The notes: generated by a model from the sequence alone, not told the origin. A DNA stretch of 64,000 nt from Chryseobacterium sp. OV279 (GCF_900128945.1 NZ_FQUD01000004.1:868001-932000), one strand, 5' to 3'. Shown: positions 41,048-50,853, counted from the first letter of the stretch. Translations and numbers: made by a program.

Positions 41048-42982
41048 ATGAGAAAAAGTTTATTTGCTATAGGTCTTTTAGCAATTAGTTACTCTGTTCA
41101 GGCGCAGGTACTATGTCACGTTGACACTAATGCTAATATGTATGTGAGCGAAGGCACCCTTGTTTATAGTGGTGGAGGTGTGCAGACACGAGGTAATGGC
41201 CTTTTGGATGTGCACGGAAACGTTATGGTTGTAGGTACAACCGGAGATGCTTTTAAAACAATAGACACTGGCGGTGGAGATAAAACCGATGGTGGAAATA
41301 TTATTTTAAGACTTAACACTCCCGGAAATACCGACGACGCATCTACTTACGGACAGTTATATGTTGATGGTTTAAGCCAGGCACAGGTTACTGGTATCGT
41401 AAGTAAAGAATTCAGAACCAAGAAACATGGTAATGGGGATTTTTATCAGCAGGTAGCAATGCCTTTCTCAGGTAAAGCCTTAAACACATTATCCACTGAA
41501 CTTGGTAAAACCTTTGGAACAGTAAGAAGAAGTAAAAACGAAATCCTGAAAGTGAACAACACTGCAGCGGTTGCCGATTTTACAGATCTGACTACTCCTA
41601 CAAGTGATGCTACCGGATATTATATGTTGGGATCTGCCAATAATAATCTGGATACAAGTAGCGCACTTCATACCGTTAACGGTCGTCCTTATACAACATT
41701 GGCTAGTAATGTACCTCTTCAAAATGGAGGAAATGTTACTTTCGGCCCGGGAGGAAATGCTCTTAATGGCTACAATGAAAGATACAACACCTATCTTCAG
41801 GATCAGTTCGAAGTATCGGTAACGCCATGGGCGAATACTTACGGTAAGAATATTTATCAGTTTGGAAATCCATTCTTAACAAATCTTGATTTATCAAAAA
41901 TTGGATATGTTGAAAACGGAGGAACTACTGATAATAACAATATTCCTAATCTTTGGGGAGTAAGGTACGACCCGGGAACTGTCTCAGTAGGATCTCAAGG
42001 AAACGCCTACAGTTCCGGAGCATTGATTCAGACTTATACTACTCCTGGAGGAGTTCCTGTTGGAGATATCGGTATGATCATCAAACCAATGCAGACTTTC
42101 GTACTGAAATTAAGAACTTCCGATCCACAGACATTAAACTTCAACACCCTTAGAAGATTTAATCAAACGGTAAGAGCTGCAGCCACTGATTACAGCGTTA
42201 CTGCTGCGAAAAATGGTGTAAAAAGCAATGAAGGAACTGTAAAACAGCTTGGAGTAATTGGTTTAGATGCTAACGGAAATGAATTGGCAAGAACGTATTA
42301 TGTAGTTTCACCTAATGCTACTACAGGTCACCAGACTTCAATAGCAACTACGGTTCAGGCTACAGCTACAACTGAAAACATGATCGGTACATTTGAAGAA
42401 GCTTTAAATGGGGGTTATGATTCAAACTATACAGCACAATATTGGCTATATATCAATGAAGCCAATGAAAACAACTTTAAAGGAAAAAATGTTAAACTTG
42501 TAAATTATAAGACTGATAAAGTTAAATCTTACAAGTTCGAAATAAGAGAAAACGGAGAGTTGGTTCCAACAGGAACACACTTACTGTCTGCAGGTATCGG
42601 CTTCTACTATAAAGCATCCAACGGTACTGTACAGCAGGCAACTCAGGGAGGTATTGCACCTAACGCTGTTGCATCTTATGATTTATATTATGGTGATCCA
42701 AATAATGTAGTATTAGGGACAAAAGATACTAGTAATGTTCCTTCAAGAACAATGGTGGTATACAATCCGGAAATTACCAACTACATTGTTAGATTTGATC
42801 CAAACTGGAAAAAAGCAGATATTGAAGTTTATGATATGAGCGGAAAACTGGTTATCTCTAAAAAGGCAGTTGATGCAGCTAGGGATTTTGTAATTGAGCT
42901 TAACGGCGCTGTTAAAAATTCTTATGTTGTAAAAATTGTCTCTGATAAAGGAGAAACCGTTAACACTAAAATCTTAAAATAA
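41048..42982 (+). CDS. Secreted T9SS sorting domain protein, unknown
   Basis: The 644-aa protein has a signal peptide (LLAISYSVQAQ), a long Thr-, Asn- and Gly-rich mature part in which no enzyme motif is seen, and a C-terminal sorting domain ('WKKADIEVYDMSGKLVISKK ... KNSYVVKIVSDKGETVNTKILK', split here by position about 575-644). Similar large proteins are common cell-surface components in Flavobacteriia. It is followed 5 bp later by a small anchored protein. Confidence 0.75.
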   Translation: MRKSLFAIGLLAISYSVQAQVLCHVDTNANMYVSEGTLVYSGGGVQTRGNGLLDVHGNVMVVGTTGDAFKTIDTGGGDKTDGGNIILRLNTPGNTDDASTYGQLYVDGLSQAQVTGIVSKEFRTKKHGNGDFYQQVAMPFSGKALNTLSTELGKTFGTVRRSKNEILKVNNTAAVADFTDLTTPTSDATGYYMLGSANNNLDTSSALHTVNGRPYTTLASNVPLQNGGNVTFGPGGNALNGYNERYNTYLQDQFEVSVTPWANTYGKNIYQFGNPFLTNLDLSKIGYVENGGTTDNNNIPNLWGVRYDPGTVSVGSQGNAYSSGALIQTYTTPGGVPVGDIGMIIKPMQTFVLKLRTSDPQTLNFNTLRRFNQTVRAAATDYSVTAAKNGVKSNEGTVKQLGVIGLDANGNELARTYYVVSPNATTGHQTSIATTVQATATTENMIGTFEEALNGGYDSNYTAQYWLYINEANENNFKGKNVKLVNYKTDKVKSYKFEIRENGELVPTGTHLLSAGIGFYYKASNGTVQQATQGGIAPNAVASYDLYYGDPNNVVLGTKDTSNVPSRTMVVYNPEITNYIVRFDPNWKKADIEVYDMSGKLVISKKAVDAARDFVIELNGAVKNSYVVKIVSDKGETVNTKILK

Positions 42983-42987
42983 ATATT

Positions 42988-43209
42988 ATGAAAACTATTA
43001 ATAAACTAGTAATCGCTCTTTTCTTATTCGGAACATTTCTGGTCAAGGCCGATGATGAAGTTCCACCAGTTCCGGGAGGAGGTGGTACCGGAGTAGTAGG
43101 ACCGGGAGCTGCAGCATCACCTATCGACATGTATGTTTATCTGCTGTCTGTAGTTGCCATTGCACTAATTATATTCTATACAAAGAAATTAAAAAGCGTA
43201 AAAGCCTAA
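42988..43209 (+). CDS. Small signal-anchored protein, Gly/Pro-rich
   Basis: The 73-aa protein has a signal peptide to about residue 21, a short 'PPVPGGGGTGVVGPG' linker and a C-terminal transmembrane segment (about 47-65) with a basic end. Such small proteins often follow T9SS surface protein genes in this group. No function is known. Confidence 0.6.
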   Translation: MKTINKLVIALFLFGTFLVKADDEVPPVPGGGGTGVVGPGAAASPIDMYVYLLSVVAIALIIFYTKKLKSVKA

Positions 43210-43230
43210 AATTTTATTAAAATAACATTA

Positions 43231-43260
43231 AACTCTCTGATTAATCGGAGAGTTTTTTTA
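43231..43260 (+). terminator. Terminator before the thioredoxin-like gene
   Basis: AACTCTC(T)GATT pairs with AATC(G)GAGAGTT, followed by TTTTTTT. Confidence 0.75.
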
Positions 43261-43270
43261 TTTTTACTCT

Positions 43271-44563
43271 ATGAAAAAGATATATATATTATCTGCAGTA
43301 TTAGCTGCATTTTCTCTGCAGGCTCAGTTTACGGTTACAGTCCAGGCTCCTGCCGAATTTAAAGATCAGGATGCCATTCTATATACATTAAACGGCTCAA
43401 AAGATATCATCGTTACCAAAGAACAGAATAAGAATAATTCATGGACTTTCAAGTATCCAGGCCATTATATGGGGATGATGAAAGTGTATTTTCCGGCTTC
43501 AAATAATGCGGTAAGCTTTGTTTCGGAGAATAAAAATATAAGTATAAAAATGGATGTTCAGAATGGTAAGGTCAAAGATGTGGCTTATCTTGATGAAGTG
43601 AACGATATTATGAGCAAGCAGCAGGAAGGTTCCCAGAAAAAAGAACTTATTCTTCCTGCATTGGCACAGATCAAAGAATACTATAAAGACAATACCGATT
43701 TCGGAAAAGCTCTGAAAACAGAAATAGACAGACTTTCCGGAACCAGTACCGGTGTTGATGCTGCCAAACATCCTTTTATTTCTTATTATAATACCAATTC
43801 CGCTAAGTTCCTGTCTAACTCCGCAGATCCCGCGAAAAAGGTAACTCAGGACGAGATTGTCAACTTCCTGGATAAGTCTAATGATATGCTTGAGTCGTCG
43901 TCACTTTTAAGACCTGTTTTGGTATCATATCTTAACTCCGGAGGAAATACGAATGTCGGAGCTTCAGTGGATACACTTTTAGACCGTTTAAAGGTAGAAA
44001 CTCCAAGAGGGCAGACTGTTTTATCTGAGCTTATCGACATCTTTGATGCTTATGATATGGAAGAGTTTAAAACCAAGTATCTGACCCTTGCAAAAAACCT
44101 TAAATGTACTATTACCGACAGACTTGCCACCACTTTAAAATCCAATGCGAATGTGGAAATGGGAGCTTCATTTCCTAATGTGAAATTCCAGTCAGCAACG
44201 AATACCTCTGCAAAGTCACTGTATGACGTGAAAGCAGATAAGAAAGTCATTATTTTCTGGTCTTCTACATGTTCTCACTGTGAAAGTGAATTACCACAGC
44301 TTTTAGCAAAATACAATGATTTAAAAGCGAAAAACATTCAGGTTGTCGGGCTGTCTTTAGATACGGATAAGAATACCTATACTCAGAAGATCGCTGCATT
44401 TCCATGGATCAATGACTCTGAATTAAGAGGATGGAACAGTACTTACGTAGATACGTACAATGTTCATGCAACTCCGACGTATTTTATTTTAGATGCTAAC
44501 AATAAGATAATCAATAAACCAGACCACGTAGGTGATGTTTTGGAATATTTTAAGTTAAAATAA
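43271..44563 (+). CDS. Exported TlpA-like thioredoxin-fold protein
   Basis: The 430-aa protein has a signal peptide (AVLAAFSLQAQ), a long N-terminal domain with no recognised match (about 20-285) and a C-terminal redoxin domain with the active site 'WSSTCSHCESELP' (about residues 334-346) and the cis-Pro segment 'VHATPTYFIL'. It probably reduces or isomerises disulfides in the periplasm. A 'DUF4369-like' N-terminus is possible. Confidence 0.8.
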   Translation: MKKIYILSAVLAAFSLQAQFTVTVQAPAEFKDQDAILYTLNGSKDIIVTKEQNKNNSWTFKYPGHYMGMMKVYFPASNNAVSFVSENKNISIKMDVQNGKVKDVAYLDEVNDIMSKQQEGSQKKELILPALAQIKEYYKDNTDFGKALKTEIDRLSGTSTGVDAAKHPFISYYNTNSAKFLSNSADPAKKVTQDEIVNFLDKSNDMLESSSLLRPVLVSYLNSGGNTNVGASVDTLLDRLKVETPRGQTVLSELIDIFDAYDMEEFKTKYLTLAKNLKCTITDRLATTLKSNANVEMGASFPNVKFQSATNTSAKSLYDVKADKKVIIFWSSTCSHCESELPQLLAKYNDLKAKNIQVVGLSLDTDKNTYTQKIAAFPWINDSELRGWNSTYVDTYNVHATPTYFILDANNKIINKPDHVGDVLEYFKLK

Positions 44564-44564
44564 T

Positions 44565-44595
44565 TTTGGTGGTAAACAAATATTTTCTATATTTG
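44565..44595 (+). promoter_or_regulatory. tRNA-Met promoter
   Basis: TTTG (44565-44568) and TATATTTG (44588-44595, exact consensus) are 19 nt apart, 12 nt before the tRNA. This is the clearest promoter of the window. Confidence 0.75.
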
Positions 44596-44607
44596 CACCA
44601 CCAAAAC

Positions 44608-44681
44608 GGCGAGGTAGCTCAGTTGGTTAGAGCGCAGGATTCATAACCCTGAGGTCACGGGTTCAATTCCCGTCTTCGCTA
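44608..44681 (+). tRNA. tRNA-Met (anticodon CAT)
   Basis: A 74-nt cloverleaf is visible: acceptor GGCGAGG/CTTCGCT, D-arm AGCTCAGTTGGTTAGAGC, anticodon loop TTCATAA and the T-arm CACGGGTTCAATTCCCGT. CCA is not encoded. CAT could also belong to Ile-2 with lysidine or to initiator; the absence of a C-A mismatch at the top of the acceptor speaks against initiator. Confidence 0.92.
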
Positions 44682-44685
44682 CAAT

Positions 44686-44724
44686 AAGAGGGAAAGTAAT
44701 AGATTTACTTTCCCTCTTTTATTT
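44686..44724 (+). terminator. Terminator after tRNA-Met
   Basis: AAGAGGGAAAGTAA and TTACTTTCCCTCTT form a 14-bp stem with loop TAGAT, followed by a T-rich run. Confidence 0.8.
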
Positions 44725-44882
44725 TAATGATTCATCGTTACTTATTTTAAAATCCTGAATTAAAAATTCCTTACGATAAGTTTTACGTGACTTATCTATT
44801 CTTTTTCTCATAGCATATTCTACCTTAAATTTGACTTTCCATTCTCCTTAAACATTTCTTTAATTTCACTAATAAGAGATAA

Positions 44883-44902
44883 ATTACGTATTTATACGTA
44901 AT
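44883..44902. promoter_or_regulatory. TACGTA-type palindrome upstream of tyrosinase
   Basis: ATTACGTAT-TT-ATACGTAAT is a perfect 20-bp palindrome, 108 nt before the tyrosinase start. A related, imperfect site lies at 47478-47497 upstream of the gene at 47696. The sharing suggests one regulator. Confidence 0.55.
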
Positions 44903-45010
44903 CCGTTTTCCTGCCATGTGTTTAGATTTGTGGTTAACATAAAACCTGCTTGTATAGAGCAGCAATGTTTGATAAAAAATTGATAACCAGAAAAACTAAA
45001 AACTAATTCT

Positions 45011-46528
45011 ATGGCAAAGTTTACAAGAAAAAATGCGTGGGAGTATGATGGTACTTTTGATAACCCGGATCTTTTGTGGTATGCAAAAGCAGTAGGGGTG
45101 ATGCAGTCCCGTGCTTTAAATGACGAAAACAGCTGGTGGTTTTTTGCAGCGATGCACGGTGAGCAAATGGGAGGAAGTACATTTCCGAACTGGAATGTTA
45201 TTCCCGGACCTCCAAATATTCCGACAAGCCCGCTTCCGGATACAGATACAATGAATAAATACTGGAATCAGTGCCAGCACCAGAGCTGGTATTTTGCACC
45301 ATGGCACCGTGGGTATCTTATTGCTCTTGAAGAACAGATCCGCCAGGCAGTAATCAGCTTAGGAGGTCCGGCAGACTGGGCGCTTCCATACTGGAATTAT
45401 CTGGGATCTGGGGACCAGTACAAAATACCTCCGGCATTTACAGAGAAAACCCTTCCTGACGGGAAAACTCCGAATCCTTTATATGTAACCGCGAGATACG
45501 GTCCTAAAAGTGATGGAAACGTTTATGTGGTGATTCCACCGCTTTCAGAAGCCTGTCAGGGAAATACCATTTATACAGGAAGCAATTCTGCAACTTCAAA
45601 GCCAGGGTATGGCGGACCGGAAACCAAATTTTCACACGACGGAGCCACCAGTGGTAACCTTGAGAGTAATCCACATAATCTCGTGCATGTACAGGTAGGA
45701 GGAAATGACGGAATAATGTCTGATCCTGATTCTGCAGGACTTGATCCTATCTTCTATCTTCACCACTGTAATATCGACAGAATGTGGGCTGCATGGAATG
45801 TAAAGAATAGTAATCCCATTAATCCGCTGTGGTTAGGAGGACCTGCGCTTTACGGCGAAAGAGAATTCATCATGCCTTTACCGGATAATAAAGCCTGGGT
45901 GTATACGCCTGCAGAAATGACCAGCTTAGCTAAGCTTGATTATACGTATGATGATCTTGAACCAACAACGGCTCCATTAGTAGAGAAAACGCTTTCCCAA
46001 AGATTGACTAAATTAGGAGCACAATCTGTAGAAACAGAAAATTTACAAGAACAAGATATGGACTTAGGAGACAATTCAGAACTTGTAGGGGCTAATAGCG
46101 GACAGGTTCAGATAGACGGATCAGGAGCGAAAACTACCGTTACATTAGAAAGCAGTTCCTGGAAGAATGTACCCAACAGTCTGATGAAAGCCTCTGTATC
46201 CAATTTACCGGATCAGGTCTATCTTCAGCTGGAAAATGTGAAAGGAACGAGAGATGCGAATATTCTTAACGTTTCTGTGAACCATCAGCTGGCAGGACAT
46301 GTTTCTCTTTTCGGGTTGCGTAATGCTTCCGATAAAGACGGACACAATGGCGGGACAGGACTTACCTTTATTCTTAATATTACAGACATTATCGACAACC
46401 TGTTTATCAATAATCAGCTTGATATTAATTCTCTGGATGTAACGATCCTGCCGGATAATGTGATTCCTTCTGATGAAAAAATTACGGTAGGCCGCGTAAG
46501 CATCTATCGTGAAGAGCAAAAACTGTGA
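45011..46528 (+). CDS. Tyrosinase family type 3 copper protein
   Basis: The 505-aa protein has the two copper sites of tyrosinases: CuA with His in 'AMHGEQ' (about 49), 'QCQHQSW' (about 90) and 'FAPWHRGYLIALEEQIR' (about 99), and CuB with 'NPHNLVHVQVGG' (about 223 and 227) and 'PIFYLHHCNIDRMWAAW' (about 251). Family members hydroxylate monophenols and oxidise diphenols. The last 160 residues form an extra beta-rich domain. No signal peptide is visible. The DUF2182 gene overlaps its stop codon. Confidence 0.9.
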   Translation: MAKFTRKNAWEYDGTFDNPDLLWYAKAVGVMQSRALNDENSWWFFAAMHGEQMGGSTFPNWNVIPGPPNIPTSPLPDTDTMNKYWNQCQHQSWYFAPWHRGYLIALEEQIRQAVISLGGPADWALPYWNYLGSGDQYKIPPAFTEKTLPDGKTPNPLYVTARYGPKSDGNVYVVIPPLSEACQGNTIYTGSNSATSKPGYGGPETKFSHDGATSGNLESNPHNLVHVQVGGNDGIMSDPDSAGLDPIFYLHHCNIDRMWAAWNVKNSNPINPLWLGGPALYGEREFIMPLPDNKAWVYTPAEMTSLAKLDYTYDDLEPTTAPLVEKTLSQRLTKLGAQSVETENLQEQDMDLGDNSELVGANSGQVQIDGSGAKTTVTLESSSWKNVPNSLMKASVSNLPDQVYLQLENVKGTRDANILNVSVNHQLAGHVSLFGLRNASDKDGHNGGTGLTFILNITDIIDNLFINNQLDINSLDVTILPDNVIPSDEKITVGRVSIYREEQKL

Positions 46529-47292
46529 AAGCCTCGAAAAGGATCCGTTATTCAATAAGTATAACGATTCTGGCGGTAAGTACTTTCTTTTGGATAATTC
46601 TGCTGTTTAATCCCGGCGGGATTATGACTGTAAAGCATTGTCATGTTACCCTTGAAGGACCATCAAAGGCTTCACTTCAGATGATGCTTCAGATGAATCC
46701 GGTCTCTGATCTGATGATCGGCTGGACCCTGATGGTATTGGCGATGATGCTGCCAAAACTGATTACGCCGGTTCAGTATATTTATGACCGCAGTTTCAAA
46801 AGCCGCAGGTTTTGGTCTGCCTTACTTTTCATATTAGGATATACCGCAGTATGGATCGTTATGGGCTTTTTTATGAATGCAATCATTGTAGGGCTGAATC
46901 TGCTCTTACCGAATTCTTACATTCCTGCATTGGGCGTTGGAATCATTGCAGTAATATGGCAGTTTTCTCCGATCAAGCAAAAATGTCTGAACCGTGGACA
47001 TGATCACGTTGCACTTGCTGCGTTCGGTTCCGAAGCAGATCGGGATGCATTTATGTTTGGAATTATGCACGGAGTTTGGTGTGTGGGAGCAGGATGGGCA
47101 CTGATGCTTTTCCCGATGTTGCTGCCTTCCGGACATAATCTGGCGATGATTGTCGTTACTTTCATCATGATCAGCGAACATATGGAACATCCGAGATCTC
47201 CGGGATGGCATTTCAGTTTTCGTCTGAAGCTGCTCCGTGTTATGATTGCACAGACCAGACTTAACATGAAAAATAGATTGAAATTCAACTGA
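46525..47292 (+). CDS. DUF2182 membrane protein (predicted metal-binding)
   Basis: The 255-aa protein starts with GTG overlapping the tyrosinase TGA by four bases, so coupled translation is likely. It has about six transmembrane segments and the DUF2182 signatures 'WTLMVLAMMLPKLITPVQYIY' (about 71-91), 'QFSPIKQKCLNRGH' (about 151-164) and 'GIMHGVWCVGAGWALM' (about 180-195). This family has been predicted to bind metal. With a tyrosinase it could handle copper, which is inference. Confidence 0.8.
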   Translation: MKASKRIRYSISITILAVSTFFWIILLFNPGGIMTVKHCHVTLEGPSKASLQMMLQMNPVSDLMIGWTLMVLAMMLPKLITPVQYIYDRSFKSRRFWSALLFILGYTAVWIVMGFFMNAIIVGLNLLLPNSYIPALGVGIIAVIWQFSPIKQKCLNRGHDHVALAAFGSEADRDAFMFGIMHGVWCVGAGWALMLFPMLLPSGHNLAMIVVTFIMISEHMEHPRSPGWHFSFRLKLLRVMIAQTRLNMKNRLKFN

Positions 47293-47349
47293 ATACTTTT
47301 GTTTTCTACTATATTCTACTTCACCGGACTTATGTAAAATAAGGGTGAG

Positions 47350-47378
47350 AAAACCGCACTGAGGAGTGCGGTTTTTTT
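47350..47378 (+). terminator. Terminator after the DUF2182 gene
   Basis: AAAACCGCACT and AGTGCGGTTTT form an 11-bp stem with loop GAGG and a following T-run. Confidence 0.8.
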
Positions 47379-47477
47379 GTGACTTAACATGAATTTCCCA
47401 TTGAAGGGATTTTTTAGTTTTATATTCTTTCTTTATTAAAAGGCTTTTGACTATAGGTGTAAACTTTGAAAAATAAA

Positions 47478-47497
47478 TTTGCGTAGAAATACGTAAA
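47478..47497. promoter_or_regulatory. TACGTA-type palindrome upstream of the 577-aa gene
   Basis: TTTGCGTAG-AA-ATACGTAAA, an imperfect version of the site at 44883-44902 with the same arm and spacer lengths. Confidence 0.45.
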
Positions 47498-47695
47498 GAA
47501 TTTCAAAGGATAATTTCTAGCTTTGAGTATCATAATTTACTTTTCACGTGAGCATCAGTAGAAATTATTTTCTGGTGGTGCTTTTTTTGAAATAGGATGT
47601 TCACTGCACTTTCGGTGCTGATGTATGGGAGAATGAACATTCTTACCGCATTTACTTCAAATTCTTAAAATCACATACCATTAAAAACTAAAACC

Positions 47696-49429
47696 ATGAA
47701 ACAATTTGACACCCCGGCCTATCAGGCTGACAAAGATTTTAAAGACCAGCCGGATCTGAGAAATCAGATTGAAAATGCCTGGAGCAATTACGTAAAATAC
47801 TGTACCATTAATTCACAGATGGGAAATCCATGGTCAAGCAGCTATGACCATCCCAGAAGCTGGTACTATAATCCTCTTGTAACACCAGTTACTCCAAATA
47901 AAAATAATACAGTCCCAATCCAGTGGGGAGCTTTCCCGAACAGGATCAACCATTATTTTACCAGTTTATTTACTAAGGTTTTTCCTAATGAAGCCCAGGA
48001 CAAGTTGCATGAACTTGCCGATATCGGTCCGAAGGCATTCACTGAGAAATATGGTACACAACTGGTGGTTCCTAAAAATCCATGTGATCCGACGAATACG
48101 GATACAAAAGCATTCGGGCCTTCAGGTCCCAGAGGATGGCAGGATGAATACTGTGAATGGAGCGTGACAAGAGATACCAACGGAGATATTATCGCTGTCA
48201 ATTTTACCCACGAAAACCCGGAATACTGGTTCCATATGTGGAAAGTTTCTCAGGATATGGTGGTTTCGTTGTATCAGGAAATTCTTAATAATCCCAATGT
48301 ACAGAAGGAAGATCTCTATCTTTTGGATGAAAATGGGAATCCTGTAATAGTAAGAGAAACAGGACTGCCTGCCTATAATCCGATTAATAAATGGAACAAC
48401 GGTTCATCGGCTACAGCAGAAGGAGGAGGAGCGGTACATCTTACCAGTCCGCCCAATTCTTTAGGTGCAGAGATTTATCTTGGAGCAGCAGCCACTATTT
48501 TAAGAGTGGTTGGAGGAAAAGTGATTACCGATGCCAATACACTGATTTGTGCCGCACAGTACGGACAGATCTACAGAAACAGTGATCCCCGTATCGGACA
48601 GAATGTAAATGCACTGGTTTATAATAAAAAGCTTAAAATATCATTGACCAACCCAATCGCACTGTACGGTCAGATGCCGGATTTTACTCAGTTTGCAATG
48701 CCTGATTCAGCGGAAGGGTATACTATTGAAGACTGTTATAAAATTATCAGAGGAACAGCTACCAATCCGGGAACTGATTTTTATCCTTTTAATATGATTC
48801 TTCATTCAAGATTTGAAGTTCCGGCTGGAGCTCAATTTAAACTAAGTGATATTAAAGTACAGGGCCAACCTTTAAAATGGGGCTCACAGATTGCGGATGT
48901 TTTTAAAGTTCAGCTTGCAGGAACAGGAATTCCTGGAGGTAGCGATAAGCCTCAGGAATACCCGCCGGTAGGAGATCCGGATGTTACGCTTCCAAGCGTA
49001 CAGTATCTTCTGGATAATAATCTGCTTCAGGCGAGTCTTTACAACAAACTGAATACTTTTTCTAATTTAACCTCATGCATTACCCAGATTGAAGCAGGAA
49101 CCACTACAAGCGGAATTGCTGTGCTGGCCAGTGATGCCAACAAGGAAACAGGTTTTGATTTTGGTCCTGGAATCAGTGTATCTGTGACCGATTATCAGGA
49201 TCTGGGAAATGATAATCAACTGTTCATGATCGATATTACTGTTCATGCTGCTGCCTCGTTGGGAGAAAAGCCGCTTGCGCTGTACAATAATACTTCAGAT
49301 CCAAAATATACGGTTTCAGGAGTTCTTGAAGTAGTGGCACCGGGTTCACTTCCAAAACTGAATATTACGCCAAACCAGACCTTACTTTCTGATCAGCAAA
49401 TCAAACAGGTTCAAAAAATACTGAAATGA
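47696..49429 (+). CDS. Large protein of unknown function next to tyrosinase
   Basis: The 577-aa protein has no signal peptide and no enzyme motif that I can name. Conserved-looking parts are 'GWQDEYCEWSVTRD' (about residues 143-156), 'VNFTHENPEYWFHMWKVSQ' (about 165-183), 'AVHLTSPPNSLGAEIYLGAAATILR' (about 242-266) and 'HSRFEVPAGAQFKLSDIKVQGQPL' (about 369-392). Its stop overlaps the start of the next gene by four bases. The neighbours (tyrosinase, CxxCH lipoprotein) suggest a redox or phenol-related role, which is inference only. Confidence 0.6.
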   Translation: MKQFDTPAYQADKDFKDQPDLRNQIENAWSNYVKYCTINSQMGNPWSSSYDHPRSWYYNPLVTPVTPNKNNTVPIQWGAFPNRINHYFTSLFTKVFPNEAQDKLHELADIGPKAFTEKYGTQLVVPKNPCDPTNTDTKAFGPSGPRGWQDEYCEWSVTRDTNGDIIAVNFTHENPEYWFHMWKVSQDMVVSLYQEILNNPNVQKEDLYLLDENGNPVIVRETGLPAYNPINKWNNGSSATAEGGGAVHLTSPPNSLGAEIYLGAAATILRVVGGKVITDANTLICAAQYGQIYRNSDPRIGQNVNALVYNKKLKISLTNPIALYGQMPDFTQFAMPDSAEGYTIEDCYKIIRGTATNPGTDFYPFNMILHSRFEVPAGAQFKLSDIKVQGQPLKWGSQIADVFKVQLAGTGIPGGSDKPQEYPPVGDPDVTLPSVQYLLDNNLLQASLYNKLNTFSNLTSCITQIEAGTTTSGIAVLASDANKETGFDFGPGISVSVTDYQDLGNDNQLFMIDITVHAAASLGEKPLALYNNTSDPKYTVSGVLEVVAPGSLPKLNITPNQTLLSDQQIKQVQKILK

Positions 49430-50799
49430 GAACACTATTATTTTCCTTTTTTCTATTGAGTTTAATTTCAATTTCATGTGAATCCGGAAAAAAGGACAAA
49501 AAATTAAACTCCAGAGTTGGCTTTTCTCAAAAGATGGCAGACTTCGACTGTGGTGCCTTTTGTGATCCTCCCTCGGTAACGTATCAGCTGCCGGCAGATT
49601 CCAGTTGTGTAAATAGTTCTCAAAATGTAATGAACTGTTTTGCCTGGAAAAATTTTCTTGCATTGAACTGGTTGGCTTCAGACCAAAGGGGAGTTCCTGA
49701 TACTGCTGCGGTTGCCGCTGATTACGGGATGCCCGGAGACTACAAACCTACGGTATGGGAAAGCTACCTAAGTATTGATGATGTATTTGCTGCCAAACCA
49801 CCTGCACAATGGAATCTTAGAAGCAAAAACGGGTATATGAAGTACATCAATGAGATCAATAAATTTACGGATATCAATGCAAGTCTTCCGAAACCTAAGC
49901 TGAGAGCAATGCTTGGAGGAAATGTAGACGAGATCATGCAGGCTAAAGGAGCATGGCTGACCGATCAAAGCGGGAATATCGTTTGGTACGAAATCCGGAT
50001 GAATACTATTGAAAGTGATTTTGTGCGTGATAATAAACTTTATAATTATGGAAGCTTAAGTGCGTTTGCTGCCCAAAATCAAGGGGTTTGGTTTCCGATG
50101 GAATCTATTGAGATCAAAGCGGCATGGCGAATCATTCCGGAAGATCAGCTGGAATCGCTGAAGAATTTTTACAAAATATCCATGGCGATGGTTCCGGAGA
50201 TTAAAGGTTTTGATAAGAACAATAAGCCGATTTATGGAAAATATTTACAGAAATATTTAGGATTGGTGGGTCTTCATATCATCAGAAAAACCAATCAGTC
50301 TCCCCAATTTACCTGGATGACTTTTGAGCACGTGAACAATGCGCCAACAGATGGACAGATTGATCCGTCCGTGAAGTATTGTTTTTATGATCCTAAAAGC
50401 AAGGACAAGCCAAACCAGTCTCCGGTTCCCGGAAAAGACAGTTTAAACAAACCGGTTCAGGTGGTTCGTATTGCAGACAATGCCATTTCGCCGGAAATAC
50501 AGCAGCTGAATAAGCAGATCCAGAATATGATTAAGGCAAGTAACCCTAAATCTGTATGGCAATATTATCAGCTGGTGAATGTGCAGTGGCCGGAAAATCC
50601 GGTGAAGGATAAAGATAACAATAAGAAAGCTCCTCTGATGACCGGTGGGATTACTCCTAAGAATATAGCCAATGTCACTATGGAGACTTATATCCAGGAG
50701 AAACAGTGTATGGACTGTCATAAAAATGCATCGGTTGGAGACCAAAAATATCCTACAGATTACAGTTTTATATTTTTAAAGGTTAAGCCCGGAAATTAA
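49426..50799 (+). CDS. Lipoprotein with a single C-terminal CxxCH haem-binding site
   Basis: The 457-aa protein has a lipoprotein signal (LLSLISISCESG, Cys about 19) and one haem c motif near the end, 'KQCMDCHKNASVG' (about residues 427-439). The long middle, with 'NCFAWKNFLALNWLASDQRG' (about 66-85) and 'FTWMTFEHVNNAPTDGQ' (about 300-316), is not recognised. It overlaps the 577-aa gene by four bases, so the two form one unit. It may pass electrons for an oxidase. Confidence 0.7.
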   Translation: MRTLLFSFFLLSLISISCESGKKDKKLNSRVGFSQKMADFDCGAFCDPPSVTYQLPADSSCVNSSQNVMNCFAWKNFLALNWLASDQRGVPDTAAVAADYGMPGDYKPTVWESYLSIDDVFAAKPPAQWNLRSKNGYMKYINEINKFTDINASLPKPKLRAMLGGNVDEIMQAKGAWLTDQSGNIVWYEIRMNTIESDFVRDNKLYNYGSLSAFAAQNQGVWFPMESIEIKAAWRIIPEDQLESLKNFYKISMAMVPEIKGFDKNNKPIYGKYLQKYLGLVGLHIIRKTNQSPQFTWMTFEHVNNAPTDGQIDPSVKYCFYDPKSKDKPNQSPVPGKDSLNKPVQVVRIADNAISPEIQQLNKQIQNMIKASNPKSVWQYYQLVNVQWPENPVKDKDNNKKAPLMTGGITPKNIANVTMETYIQEKQCMDCHKNASVGDQKYPTDYSFIFLKVKPGN

Positions 50800-50813
50800 T
50801 CGTACTCATTCAT

Positions 50814-50853
50814 AACAATAAAACCGCAGTCTTTGTAGGCTGCGGTTTTATTG
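50814..50853. terminator. Bidirectional terminator between convergent genes
   Basis: ACAATAAAACCGCAG and CTGCGGTTTTATTGT form a perfect 15-bp stem with a 10-nt loop. Confidence 0.8.

Larger units (their letters stand above)
47293..47695. other. Spacer between the two tyrosinase-region operons
   Basis: It holds a terminator (47350-47378) and a TACGTA-type palindrome (47478-47497). No gene is seen. The last 200 nt probably form a promoter and leader for the gene at 47696. Confidence 0.6.

Noticed and set aside
47696-49429. LodA-type quinoprotein oxidase
   Set aside because: The expected Cys-Trp cofactor region and a partner flavoprotein gene are not seen.
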